From Blautia sp. OF03-15BH (lineage in GTDB: Bacteria > Bacillota > Clostridia > Lachnospirales > Lachnospiraceae): a DNA stretch of 64,000 nucleotides. The stretch covers positions 91,827 to 155,826 of the forward strand of contig NZ_QSCM01000007.1 of assembly GCF_003463065.1 (NCBI RefSeq). The letters run 5' to 3'. Shown piece by piece: positions 8,135 through 17,427 of this stretch. The number at the start of each line of letters is the position of its first letter. Position 1 is the first letter of the stretch. The position numbers and the translations under genes were made by a program. The notes below the pieces were generated by a model. The model was not told the origin of the DNA. It saw only the letters and a list, made by a program, of their open reading frames with translations, and did not search any database.

Positions 8135-9514
8135 TTACTTTCCAAGAATGTGTTCGCCGATCTGGTAAACGTCACCGGCTCCCATCGTCAGCAGAAGATC
8201 ACCACTCTGGACATTTTCCAGAAGGAAGTTCTCGATGGCATCGAAGGAGCGGAAATAATGGGCAGTGGTTCCGAGGGCTTCGATCTTTTCACGGAGCGTA
8301 TCGGAACTGATTCCCAGGTTATCTGTTTCACGGGCTGCATAGATATCTGCCAGCACGACTTCATCTGCCATGGAAAGCGCCTTGGCAAAATCGTCCATCA
8401 GAGCTTTGGTACGGGTGTATGTATGAGGCTGGAAAACGCACCAGAGCTTTTTATGCGGACAGTTTTTAGCAGCCTTTAAAGTAGCCATGATCTCTGTGGG
8501 ATGATGTGCGTAATCATCGATGATGGTTACGCCGCCGATCTCTCCTTTTTTCTCAAAACGGCGGTCTGCACCGGAAAAATCAGCCAGGCCTTTTTTCATG
8601 GTTTCGATGTCGATCCCCAGAAGATCGCCGAGTGCCAGGGCTGCGGTGGCATTCCATACGTTGTGGATGCCGGGAACGTGAAGAGAAACCCTAGAGACAG
8701 GCTGTCCTTTTTTCAGGAAGGTAAACGTGGGATGCGCCTGCTCATCATAGGTAATGTTGGAGGCACTGTAATCACTTTCTGCATTGCTTCCGTAAGTGAC
8801 GATCCGGCAGGGGAGTCCCTCTGTGATCTTTTCATAATCCGGAATATCACTGTTGATGATGAGGATGCCGTCCTTCGGGAGCTTCTCAGCGAAAAGGCGG
8901 AAGGAATGACGGATGTCATCAATATCCTTGAAGAAATCCAGATGATCCGCATCGATGTTCAGGATGATGCTGATGGTGGGGAAAAAGCTTAAAAAGCTGT
9001 TGGTATACTCACAGGCTTCTGTGATAAAGGTATCATGGCTTCCTACACGAATATTTCCGTGAATGGCTTTCAGGATGCCGCCGACAGAGATGGTGGGATC
9101 CTTTTGGGCAGCCAGAAGGATATGGGAAGCCATGGAAGTCGTGGAAGTCTTTCCGTGGGTGCCGGATACTGCGATAGAGGTTTTGTAGTTTGTCATAAGC
9201 TGTCCGAGAAGCTCTGCCCTGGTCATCATAGGGATCCCCTTGGAAACAGCAGCCTGATATTCCGGGTTGTCCGGATGGATGGCTGCGGTATATACCACAA
9301 GATCGGTACCGTCTTTGATGTTATCGGCACGCTGACCGTAGGAAATCTCTGCACCGCGGCTGGTCAGAAGATCAGTAAGGGGAGACTCCTTGGAATCGGA
9401 ACCGGATACGGTAAAATGAGCTGCCAGCAGGATCTCTGCCAGTCCGCTCATGCTGATACCGCCGATACCGATGAAATGGACGTGAATGGGTTTCTTAAAA
9501 TCTATCTGATACAT
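8135..9514 (-). CDS. murC: UDP-N-acetylmuramate--L-alanine ligase
   Basis: A 459-residue Mur ligase adding the first amino acid of the peptidoglycan stem peptide in the cytoplasm. The N-terminal nucleotide-binding motif is FIGIGGISMSG. The ATP loop is GTHGKTSTT at residues 118-126. The central domain has EACEY and the DADHLD region, and the C-terminal domain has DDYAHHPTE. Length is normal. An AAGGAG-like box precedes the ATG. The gene stands alone on the minus strand with its own terminator, rather than in a division and cell-wall cluster. Confidence 0.96.
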   Translation of the reverse strand: MYQIDFKKPIHVHFIGIGGISMSGLAEILLAAHFTVSGSDSKESPLTDLLTSRGAEISYGQRADNIKDGTDLVVYTAAIHPDNPEYQAAVSKGIPMMTRAELLGQLMTNYKTSIAVSGTHGKTSTTSMASHILLAAQKDPTISVGGILKAIHGNIRVGSHDTFITEACEYTNSFLSFFPTISIILNIDADHLDFFKDIDDIRHSFRLFAEKLPKDGILIINSDIPDYEKITEGLPCRIVTYGSNAESDYSASNITYDEQAHPTFTFLKKGQPVSRVSLHVPGIHNVWNATAALALGDLLGIDIETMKKGLADFSGADRRFEKKGEIGGVTIIDDYAHHPTEIMATLKAAKNCPHKKLWCVFQPHTYTRTKALMDDFAKALSMADEVVLADIYAARETDNLGISSDTLREKIEALGTTAHYFRSFDAIENFLLENVQSGDLLLTMGAGDVYQIGEHILGK

Positions 9515-9549
9515 AATAAAAATCTCCTTATAAAATGTGACTTTTTATT

Positions 9550-9578
9550 ATTATATACTTTTTTACAGCAAATGGGAA
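9550..9578 (-). promoter_or_regulatory. Possible murC promoter
   Basis: A minus-strand -10 TATAAT (9555-9550) lies 17 bases from a poor -35 TTCCCA (9578-9573). The -35 match is weak. The rest of the AT-rich 9515-9899 gap holds only this and the divergent glgC promoter. Confidence 0.35.
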
Positions 9579-9834
9579 GCATTTCTTCGGCAGCCATCTG
9601 AAACTGTCCAAATACCAGAACAGACAAAAAACATACCTTTTTTTAGTTAAAATGTTACAGAAAGGGAGAAAAAACGGGACGAATAGTGTAAAACAGACAA
9701 AAATATTTTGCAAAATCCTTGTAAGAAAGTATGAATTAGACAATTTTTGTGAATAAATTGTAAAAATTAAGATTTTTATGTTTGTAAAAAACGATAATTT
9801 TCGAAAAATACACATCAAATTTTTGTAAAAAGTG

Positions 9835-9863
9835 TTCACAGATGAAGAGAAGTGTGCTATAAT
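9835..9863 (+). promoter_or_regulatory. glgC promoter
   Basis: A -35 TTCACA (9835-9840) lies 17 bases from a TATAAT -10 (9858-9863). The preceding TGC makes it an extended -10 promoter. It drives glgC-glgD. Confidence 0.65.
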
Positions 9864-9899
9864 CGTTAATACAATAAATTTACAACAAGAGGTGATAGC

Positions 9900-11174
9900 G
9901 TGATTAAGAAAGAAATGATTGCAATGTTGCTTGCAGGAGGCCAGGGAAGCCGTCTGGGTGTTCTGACAGCGAAAATGGCAAAACCGGCGGTTGCTTTTGG
10001 CGGAAAATATCGCATTATCGATTTTCCTCTCAGCAACTGTATTAATTCTGGGGTAGATACAGTAGGCGTTCTGACACAATATCAGCCCTTACGGCTGAAT
10101 ACACATATCGGAATTGGTATTCCGTGGGATCTTGACCGCAATATCGGTGGTGTGACTGTCCTTCCACCTTATGAGAAGAGTGAGAATAGCGAATGGTACA
10201 CCGGTACCGCGAATGCGATCTACCAGAACCTTAACTATATGGAGAATTATAATCCGGACTATGTACTGATCCTTTCCGGTGACCATATTTACAAGATGGA
10301 TTACGAAGTGATGTTGGACTTCCATAAAGCAAACAATGCCGATGTTACTATCGCTGTTATGCCGGTTCCCATGGAAGAGGCAAGCCGGTTTGGTATCGTA
10401 GTGACGGATGACAAGGCACAGATCACAGAGTTCCAGGAGAAACCGGAACATCCCAGCAGTAATCTGGCATCAATGGGTATTTACATATTCTCATGGAAGG
10501 TTCTGAAAGAGGCCTTGGTCACACTGAAAGATCAGAGCAACTGTGATTTCGGAAAACACGTCATTCCTTATTGTTTTGAACAGGGCAAGAAGCTGGTAGC
10601 TTATGAGTACAACGGCTACTGGAAAGACGTAGGAACCCTTGGTTCTTACTGGGAAGCAAACATGGAGCTGATCGACATTATTCCGGAGTTCAATCTTTAT
10701 GAAGAGTTCTGGAAGATCTATACCAGCAGCGAGATCATCCCGCCGCAGTATATTTCAGCAGAGGCGAAGATCGGAAGAAGTATCATCGGAGACGGCGCGG
10801 AGATCTACGGTGAAGTGGAAAATTCCGTTATCGGACCTGGTGTAGTCATTGGAAAAGGCACAGTCGTGCGTGATTCCATCATTATGAAAGAAACCACGAT
10901 CGGCGAAGGCTGTACCATCGACCGCAGCGTTATCGCAGAGAATGTTACGGTCGGTGATCATGTTGAAACCAATGTCGGAGAAGATATCCCGAACAAATTA
11001 AAGCCCAAGGTATATTCCTTCTCTCTTACCACCATTGGCGGCGGAAGTGTGATCCCGGCCAATGTGAAGATCGGAAAGAATACAGCCATCTCCGGAGAGA
11101 CAACACCGGAGGATTATCCGGATGGAGTACTGGAAAGCGGTGAGACTTTGATTAAGGAAGGTGATTTAGCATGA
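9900..11174 (+). CDS. glgC: Glucose-1-phosphate adenylyltransferase, catalytic subunit
   Basis: Forms ADP-glucose, the committed step of glycogen synthesis. The N-terminal nucleotidyltransferase domain has the GGQGSRLG loop, YRIIDFPLSNC, the metal-site region ILSGDHIYKMDY and FQEKP. A left-handed beta-helix of hexapeptide repeats occupies about residues 290-400. Length (424) is normal. The start is a GTG preceded by AGAGGTGAT. The following glgD starts inside its stop codon, so a heteromeric GlgC/GlgD enzyme is expected, as in other Firmicutes. No glycogen synthase or branching gene is in the window. Confidence 0.95.
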   Translation: MIKKEMIAMLLAGGQGSRLGVLTAKMAKPAVAFGGKYRIIDFPLSNCINSGVDTVGVLTQYQPLRLNTHIGIGIPWDLDRNIGGVTVLPPYEKSENSEWYTGTANAIYQNLNYMENYNPDYVLILSGDHIYKMDYEVMLDFHKANNADVTIAVMPVPMEEASRFGIVVTDDKAQITEFQEKPEHPSSNLASMGIYIFSWKVLKEALVTLKDQSNCDFGKHVIPYCFEQGKKLVAYEYNGYWKDVGTLGSYWEANMELIDIIPEFNLYEEFWKIYTSSEIIPPQYISAEAKIGRSIIGDGAEIYGEVENSVIGPGVVIGKGTVVRDSIIMKETTIGEGCTIDRSVIAENVTVGDHVETNVGEDIPNKLKPKVYSFSLTTIGGGSVIPANVKIGKNTAISGETTPEDYPDGVLESGETLIKEGDLA

Positions 11175-12289
11175 GAGCAGTAGGAATTATTTTGGCAGGT
11201 GGCAATAATCACCGGATGAAAGAACTTTCAAATAAACGTGCGATCGCTGCAATGCCTATCGCAGGCAGCTACCGCAGCATTGACTTTGCACTGAGCAATA
11301 TGACGAACAGCGGCGTTCAGAAGGTGGCCGTTCTGACCCAGTACAATGCCCGTTCCTTAAATGAGCATTTAAGCTCCTCTAAATGGTGGAACTTCGGCCG
11401 TAAGCAGGGCGGTATGTTTGTATTCACACCGACTATCACCAAAGAAAACAGCTTCTGGTATCAGGGTACCGCTGATGCGATCTACCAGAACCTGGATTTC
11501 CTGAAGAGATGTCATGAGCCGTATGTGATCATCGCTTCCGGTGACGGCGTGTACAAGCTGGACTATAATAAAGTTCTGGAATATCATATCCAGAAGAAAG
11601 CAGATATCACCGTTGTATGTAAAGAGCTTCCGCCTGAAGAAGACGTGACCCGTTTCGGTGTGCTGAAGATGAATGAAGACTGCCGGATCGAGGAGTTTGA
11701 AGAGAAGCCCATGGTGAGCAACTCCAATATCGTATCCACCGGTGTTTATGTGATCCGCCGCCGTCAGCTGATCGAGCTGGTAGAGCGCTGCGCACAGGAA
11801 GACCGTTACGATTTTGTAAAGGATATCCTGATCCGTTACAAGAATCTGAAGAGGATCTACGGTTATAAAATGCAGGGTTACTGGAACAACATCGCAGCAG
11901 TGGATTCCTACTACAGAACGAATATGGATTTCCTGAAACCGGAGGTAAGAAACTACTTCTTCCACCAGTATCCGGATATCTATTCCAAAGTGGATGATCT
12001 GCCTCCTGCAAAATACAATCCGGGCAGTGATGTGCGCAACAGTCTGGTATCTGCAGGCTGTATCATTAACGGAACTGTGGAGAATTCCATCCTGTTTAAG
12101 AAGGTATTTGTCGGCGAGAATTGTGTGATCAAGAATTCCATCATTCTGAATGACGTATATTTAGGCGACAACACGCATATCGAGAATTGTATCGTGGAGA
12201 GCCGCGATACGATCCGTGCGAACTCCTACCATGTGGGTGAGGATGACATCAAGATCGTGATCGAGAAGAACGAAAGATACGTTCTCTGA
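11171..12289 (+). CDS. glgD: Glucose-1-phosphate adenylyltransferase regulatory subunit
   Basis: A GlgC paralogue of 372 residues. Its nucleotide-binding loop has changed to GGNNHRM instead of GGxGxRL. It keeps SYRSIDFALSN, ASGDGVYKLDY and FEEKP. The altered loop fits the known role of GlgD as a weakly catalytic or non-catalytic partner that modulates GlgC. Its ATG overlaps the glgC stop by four bases. The C-terminal beta-helix is present but shorter than in GlgC. Confidence 0.93.
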   Translation: MRAVGIILAGGNNHRMKELSNKRAIAAMPIAGSYRSIDFALSNMTNSGVQKVAVLTQYNARSLNEHLSSSKWWNFGRKQGGMFVFTPTITKENSFWYQGTADAIYQNLDFLKRCHEPYVIIASGDGVYKLDYNKVLEYHIQKKADITVVCKELPPEEDVTRFGVLKMNEDCRIEEFEEKPMVSNSNIVSTGVYVIRRRQLIELVERCAQEDRYDFVKDILIRYKNLKRIYGYKMQGYWNNIAAVDSYYRTNMDFLKPEVRNYFFHQYPDIYSKVDDLPPAKYNPGSDVRNSLVSAGCIINGTVENSILFKKVFVGENCVIKNSIILNDVYLGDNTHIENCIVESRDTIRANSYHVGEDDIKIVIEKNERYVL

Positions 12290-12383
12290 TCAGGAACAGC
12301 AGTGCGTACAGCCTGCTGTAAGGGCATGCAGAATTTGCCTGCCATCTGGAAAAAGGAGAAAGAGCGAAAGGGGCTAACTAGGA

Positions 12384-12671
12384 ATGCGGATTACAGATGT
12401 GAGAGTTAGAAAGGTAGCAAAAGAAGGGAAAATGAAGGCAGTCGTTTCCATTACACTGGATGACGAGTTTGTTGTTCATGATATCAAGGTAATCGAAGGG
12501 GAAAAGGGTTTATTTATTGCCATGCCGAGCCGGAAAGCTTCGGATGGAGAGTACCGTGATATTGCTCACCCGATCAACTCTGAGACAAGAGAACGGATTC
12601 AGACCATCATTCTGGAGCAGTATGAAAAAGCAGCAGCTGAGACTGTGGAAGCAGTGGAAGCAGCAGAATAA
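12384..12671 (+). CDS. spoVG: SpoVG regulator
   Basis: A 95-residue SpoVG protein, a site-specific DNA/RNA-binding regulator with roles in sporulation and cell-envelope control. The beginning MRITDVRVRKV and the GLFIAMPSRK stretch are diagnostic. The C-terminus is a short acidic, alanine-rich helix. An AAGGGG motif stands before the ATG. It is preceded by about 90 bases after glgD and followed by a strong terminator. No sigma-H promoter could be confidently drawn. Confidence 0.93.
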   Translation: MRITDVRVRKVAKEGKMKAVVSITLDDEFVVHDIKVIEGEKGLFIAMPSRKASDGEYRDIAHPINSETRERIQTIILEQYEKAAAETVEAVEAAE

Positions 12672-12704
12672 GGGAACAGATCCCGGAAACAGAGAAAAGG
12701 AAAG

Positions 12705-12750
12705 AAGATACCGCAGAAACTGCCGACGTGCATATCTGCGGTATCTTTTT
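12705..12750 (+). terminator. spoVG terminator
   Basis: A 13-bp perfect stem (12705-12717 with 12735-12747) is followed by a T run. Confidence 0.88.
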
Positions 12751-12762
12751 GTATAGAGATAC

Positions 12763-12791
12763 TTGACAGCCAGGAAGAATCATGCTATGGT
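12763..12791 (+). promoter_or_regulatory. Promoter of the pth-mfd transcript
   Basis: A consensus -35 TTGACA (12763-12768) lies 17 bases from TATGGT (12786-12791) with an extended-type TGC. The pth start is about 430 bases further on, so the leader is unusually long. The leader contains two short RBS-preceded frames at 12910-12993 and 13011-13061 (27 and 16 codons) and no other feature I can identify. Confidence 0.6.
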
Positions 12792-13226
12792 GATGAAGTT
12801 GGACGGTTTTTATTCATTCAGATTTTACGGCATTCTGCCGTGTGATGGGTTCTTTCTGAGTCATCACGTTATTCCAATGAGTACTACAAGTAAAAAGACA
12901 AGGAGAGGATGCGTATGGGATCCGTGCGTCCGCCGGCAGGAGACTGCGGGGTTTCTTTTCCTGCAGACAAAAACCATCAGAGAGGATCCTGAAAAAGAAA
13001 GGAGCAGCTCATGGAGAAGCTTCTGCATGTTTCCGCCGGCAGTAAACGCACCTTCACCTGAAAAAGTGAATAAGAATGGACATTTGTGGGATAATCCTGT
13101 AGAATAAACCTGCCCGGCTTTCAGATTTTCTGGAAGGTGGGCGAAAATGCGTAGGATTGACAGCAGTTTCCGGCAGACAAATAGAGCCGGAATGCATAAG
13201 ACATAAAGAGAACAGGAGAGAAAAAG

Positions 13227-13799
13227 ATGTATATCATAGCAGGATTGGGAAATCCGGGAAAGCAGTATGAGCATACCCGTCACAACGTAGGATTTGATAC
13301 TCTGGATAAGCTGGCAGAGAAGTATCACATTTCCATTGATAACCAGAAGCACAAAGCTGTCTGCGGCAGCGGTTATATCGAGGGACAGAAAGTTATTCTG
13401 GTAAAACCCCAGACGTATATGAACCTCAGCGGAGAAAGTCTCCGGGAGATCATAGATTTCTATAAGCTGGATCCGGCGGAGGAGCTGATCGTCATTTATG
13501 ATGATATCAGCCTGGATCCGGGGCAGCTGAGGATCCGGGTCAAAGGAAGTGCCGGCGGTCATAACGGGATCAAGAGCATCATTTCCCACCTGGGAAGTGA
13601 ATTTATGCGGGTGAAGATGGGAGTCGGAGAAAAGCCGGCCCATTATGATCTGGCAGATTATGTTTTGGGACATTTTCAGAAAGCAGACCGGGAACTGGTG
13701 GAAGAAGCCATGGACCGGGCGGTGGAAGCCATTGCCATGATGGTTCAGGGGGACTGTGCCGGTGCCATGAACCATTACAATAAGAAGGTAGAGAGATGA
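13227..13799 (+). CDS. pth: Peptidyl-tRNA hydrolase
   Basis: Recycles peptidyl-tRNA released from stalled ribosomes. The protein is 190 residues. The N-terminal GLGNPGKQYEHTRHNVGFD carries the catalytic histidine (H20 region) and conserved N10. KPQTYMNLSGES, YDDISLDPG and GSAGGHNGIKSI are all present. It is immediately followed by mfd with a four-base ATGA overlap, a pairing common in Firmicutes. The start follows an AGGAG box. Confidence 0.96.
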   Translation: MYIIAGLGNPGKQYEHTRHNVGFDTLDKLAEKYHISIDNQKHKAVCGSGYIEGQKVILVKPQTYMNLSGESLREIIDFYKLDPAEELIVIYDDISLDPGQLRIRVKGSAGGHNGIKSIISHLGSEFMRVKMGVGEKPAHYDLADYVLGHFQKADRELVEEAMDRAVEAIAMMVQGDCAGAMNHYNKKVER

Positions 13800-16700
13800 A
13801 AGCTTTTACAGAACCCCTGAAAGAACTGGGGGAATTTGAGTCAATACGGGAAAGCCTGAAAAAGAAAAAAGGCATGACAGAGGTGCAGGGCTGCATCGAT
13901 GCCCAGAAGGCTCATTTTATCTATGGCTGTGGAGAAGATTTTCCTTTTCGGGTCATTGTGACGTACAGTGAACTGAGAGCCAGGGAAATATATGATAATT
14001 ATCGCTGTTTTGACAGGAATGTGCTGCTTTTTCCGGCACGGGACCTGATCTTTTACAGTGCGGATATCCACAGCAGTCTGATCGTGCAGCAGCGGATCCG
14101 GGTACTGGAAAAGATCCTTTCCGGAAAAGGCGGAACGATCATTACAACCATGGGAAGCTGTATGGATCATCTGATCCCGCTTGGGGAATTTCAGAAAAAT
14201 ATCCGTACCATCCGGCAGGACAGCACTCTAAATCTGGAAGAGTTGAAAAAGGAGCTTGTGGCTCTGGGCTATGAACGGATGGGGCAGGTGGAAGGCGAAG
14301 GACAGTTTGCCATCCGCGGTGGCATTCTGGACGTTTTCCCGCTGACAGAGGAAACACCGGTCCGGGTGGAACTCTGGGGCGATGAGGTGGATTCGATCCG
14401 GAGTTTTGATGTGGAGAGCCAGCGTTCCATTGAAAATCTGGAAGAACTGGTGATCTATCCTGCCACAGAGGTTCCTGCAGATCCTGAAAGGATCGAGGAT
14501 GGTTTAAAGCGCATGGAAGCCGATGTGAAGACGGCTGAAAAAGCCATGGAAAAGCAGGGAAACCGCGGAGGTGCTCACCGTCTTGGGACACTTTTTGCCG
14601 AGACAAAGGAGAAACTCACAGAATTTCAGGGACAGGAAAGCCTGGGACTGGATGGCATGATCGATTATTTCTACAAGGAAACGGTCTGTTTTTCGCAGTA
14701 TCTGGATCCGGAGAAAACCCTGTTTGTCCTGGATGAACCAAACCGGGTACAGCAGGAAGGAGAAGCCATCGAGGCAGAGTTCCAGGAGAGTATGATGCAG
14801 CGGCTGGAAAAAGGCTATCTGCTTCCGGGACAGATGAAGCTCTTGTCCGGGACAGCGACAGCTCTTTCCAGACTGACGGAAAATCATACGCTTGGCCTTT
14901 CGACTCTGGATCCGGCCCGCGGGCATTTCCGGGTGGTAAACCAGTACAGCATGTCGGTACGGAGTGTCAACCCTTATAATAACAGCTTTGAGCTTCTGGT
15001 AAAGGATCTGGCCAGATGGAAAAAGGATGGCTACCGTGTGATCCTTCTTTCCGGTTCCAGGACCAGGGCGGGACGGCTGGCTGCGGATCTGACGGAAAAC
15101 GGAGTTACGGCTTTTTATTCGGAAGATATGGACCGGGTGCCGGAGCCTGGAGAGATCATGACGGCCTGTGGAAACATCCATCGTGGCTTTGAATATCCGC
15201 TGATCAAATTTGTGGTTATCTCAGAGAGTGACGTGTTTGGAAAAGAACACAAGAAAAAGAAACGGCAGAAGACCTACGAAGGTCAGAAGATTCAGAGCTT
15301 TACCGAGCTTTCCGTGGGAGACTATGTGGTGCATGAAAACCATGGTCTGGGCGTTTACCGTGGCATTGAGAAGATCGTGGTCGATAAGGTAGCCAAGGAT
15401 TACATGAAGATCGAGTATGCGGGAAATAGCTTTCTTTATGTACTGGCTACGCAGCTGGATGCCATTCAGAAATATGCCGGGGCTGACGCAAAGCAGCCAA
15501 AACTGAACAAGTTGGGAACACAGGACTGGAATAAGACGAAGACACGTGTACGGACAGCAGTAAAGGCTATTGCCCAGGATCTGGTCAAACTATATGCGGT
15601 CCGCCAGGCAAAAAACGGTTTTGTATACAGCGAAGACACCGTCTGGCAGAGAGAATTTGAAGAAGCGTTTCCTTATGATGAGACGGATGATCAGCTGGCT
15701 GCTATTGAGGCAACCAAAAAGGATATGGAAAGCACCAAGATCATGGATCGGCTGATCTGTGGAGATGTGGGTTACGGAAAGACAGAAATTGCCATCCGGG
15801 CAGCATTTAAGGCCATACAGGACGGAAAACAGGTAGTCTTTCTCGTACCGACCACGATCCTGGCACAGCAGCATTACAATAATTTTGTCCAGCGGATGAA
15901 GGATTTCCCGGTACGGGTGGATCTGCTCTGCCGCTTCCGTACACAGAAGGAGCAGACCAGGACACTTGCAGACACGAAAAAAGGACTGGTGGATATCCTG
16001 ATCGGAACGCACCGGGTATTGTCGAAGGATGTGCAGTTTAAGGATCTGGGGCTTCTGATCATTGATGAGGAGCAGCGTTTTGGCGTGACTCATAAGGAGA
16101 AGATCAAACAGCTTCGGGAAAATGTGGATGTGCTGACGCTGACGGCGACACCGATCCCCAGAACGCTTCACATGAGCCTGATCGGTATCCGGGATATGAG
16201 TGTGCTGGAGGAGGCGCCAAGTGAACGGGTACCGATTCAGACTTATGTGATGGAATACAATGAAGAGATGGTCCGGGAGGCCATCAGCCGGGAATTGGCA
16301 AGGGGAGGTCAGGTTTATTATGTCTATAATCGGGTCAATACCATTGTGGAGATGACAAACACCCTTGCCAAGCTGGTGCCGGAGGCGAATGTGGCTTTTG
16401 CACACGGGCAGATGAAGGAGCATGAGCTTGAGCGGATCATGTATGATTTTATCAATGGAGAGATCGATGTGCTGGTGTCTACGACCATCATTGAGACGGG
16501 ACTTGATATTTCCAATGTCAATACCATGATCATCCATGATGCCGACAATATGGGGCTTTCACAGCTGTATCAGCTCCGGGGCCGGGTAGGACGATCCAAC
16601 CGGACGGCCTATGCCTTTTTGATGTATAAACGGAATAAGATGCTGAAAGAAGTAGCAGAAAAGAGACTGCATGCGATCCGGGAATTTACGGATCTTGGAA

Positions 16701-17350
16701 GCGGCTTTAAGATCGCCATGCGGGATCTGGAGATCCGGGGAGCCGGAAATCTGCTGGGAGCGGAGCAGCATGGCCATATGGAGGCGGTGGGATACGACCT
16801 CTACTGTAAGATGCTCAATGAGGCAGTCAAAGAACAGAAGGGAGAATGGCAGGAGAACGAAGAATTTGAGACAACCATCGATCTGGATGTAAATGCCTTT
16901 ATTCCGGAGCGTTACATCAAAAACGAGATGCAGAAGCTGGATATTTATAAAAGGATCGCCGGTATTGAATCAGAAGAAGAGCGGGATGATATGCTGGAAG
17001 AGCTCATGGACCGCTTCGGAGAACCGCCCCGTTCCGTACAGAATCTGCTTTCCATTGCAAGCCTCAAGGCGCTGGCCCACCGCTGTTATTTTACCGAGGT
17101 GGCGCAGAAAGGTGATTTTATCCGCTTTACCATGTTTGAACATGCCATTGCGGATCCCGTGAAGATCGAAGAACTGGTGAAAAGGGGAAAAGGCAGATTG
17201 AAGTTTGTCATTGATACCAATCCCTATTTCCTTTACAGCAAGCCCAGAAAAAGCGGAAACGATAATCAGGATGTACTCTACGTGGTGGGAGAACTTCTGA
17301 AGGAATTTCAGGCACTGGTACCGGGAGCAGCCTGTGAAAAAAGTGTGTAA
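13796..17350 (+). CDS. mfd: Transcription-repair coupling factor
   Basis: A DNA translocase of 1,184 residues that removes stalled RNA polymerase and recruits UvrA. The N-terminal UvrB-like region (GGILDVFPL near residue 175) is followed by a CarD-like polymerase-interaction domain (GDYVVHENHGLGVYRG, near 510). The superfamily-2 motor has Walker A GDVGYGKTE near 656 and DEEQ near 756. Then come TATPIPRT and the translocation motifs ETGLDISN and QLRGRVGRS. The C-terminal TRCF domain closes the protein. Length is full and translation is coupled to pth. Confidence 0.97.
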   Translation: MKAFTEPLKELGEFESIRESLKKKKGMTEVQGCIDAQKAHFIYGCGEDFPFRVIVTYSELRAREIYDNYRCFDRNVLLFPARDLIFYSADIHSSLIVQQRIRVLEKILSGKGGTIITTMGSCMDHLIPLGEFQKNIRTIRQDSTLNLEELKKELVALGYERMGQVEGEGQFAIRGGILDVFPLTEETPVRVELWGDEVDSIRSFDVESQRSIENLEELVIYPATEVPADPERIEDGLKRMEADVKTAEKAMEKQGNRGGAHRLGTLFAETKEKLTEFQGQESLGLDGMIDYFYKETVCFSQYLDPEKTLFVLDEPNRVQQEGEAIEAEFQESMMQRLEKGYLLPGQMKLLSGTATALSRLTENHTLGLSTLDPARGHFRVVNQYSMSVRSVNPYNNSFELLVKDLARWKKDGYRVILLSGSRTRAGRLAADLTENGVTAFYSEDMDRVPEPGEIMTACGNIHRGFEYPLIKFVVISESDVFGKEHKKKKRQKTYEGQKIQSFTELSVGDYVVHENHGLGVYRGIEKIVVDKVAKDYMKIEYAGNSFLYVLATQLDAIQKYAGADAKQPKLNKLGTQDWNKTKTRVRTAVKAIAQDLVKLYAVRQAKNGFVYSEDTVWQREFEEAFPYDETDDQLAAIEATKKDMESTKIMDRLICGDVGYGKTEIAIRAAFKAIQDGKQVVFLVPTTILAQQHYNNFVQRMKDFPVRVDLLCRFRTQKEQTRTLADTKKGLVDILIGTHRVLSKDVQFKDLGLLIIDEEQRFGVTHKEKIKQLRENVDVLTLTATPIPRTLHMSLIGIRDMSVLEEAPSERVPIQTYVMEYNEEMVREAISRELARGGQVYYVYNRVNTIVEMTNTLAKLVPEANVAFAHGQMKEHELERIMYDFINGEIDVLVSTTIIETGLDISNVNTMIIHDADNMGLSQLYQLRGRVGRSNRTAYAFLMYKRNKMLKEVAEKRLHAIREFTDLGSGFKIAMRDLEIRGAGNLLGAEQHGHMEAVGYDLYCKMLNEAVKEQKGEWQENEEFETTIDLDVNAFIPERYIKNEMQKLDIYKRIAGIESEEERDDMLEELMDRFGEPPRSVQNLLSIASLKALAHRCYFTEVAQKGDFIRFTMFEHAIADPVKIEELVKRGKGRLKFVIDTNPYFLYSKPRKSGNDNQDVLYVVGELLKEFQALVPGAACEKSV

Positions 17351-17364
17351 ATTCTACAAAATCG

Positions 17365-17393
17365 TTGCGGGAAGAGGAAAAAAGGGCTATAAT
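17365..17393 (+). promoter_or_regulatory. Promoter of the PrsA-like foldase gene
   Basis: TTGCGG (17365-17370) and TATAAT (17388-17393) are separated by 17 bases, immediately after the mfd stop. Confidence 0.6.
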
Positions 17394-17427
17394 AGCAGAA
17401 GGTAATGAGACAGGAGGATTCATTTTT

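Noticed and set aside
12763..13107. A 114-codon gene before pth
   Set aside because: Its start overlaps a promoter -35 hexamer, it lacks a ribosome-binding site, and the protein looks non-biological.
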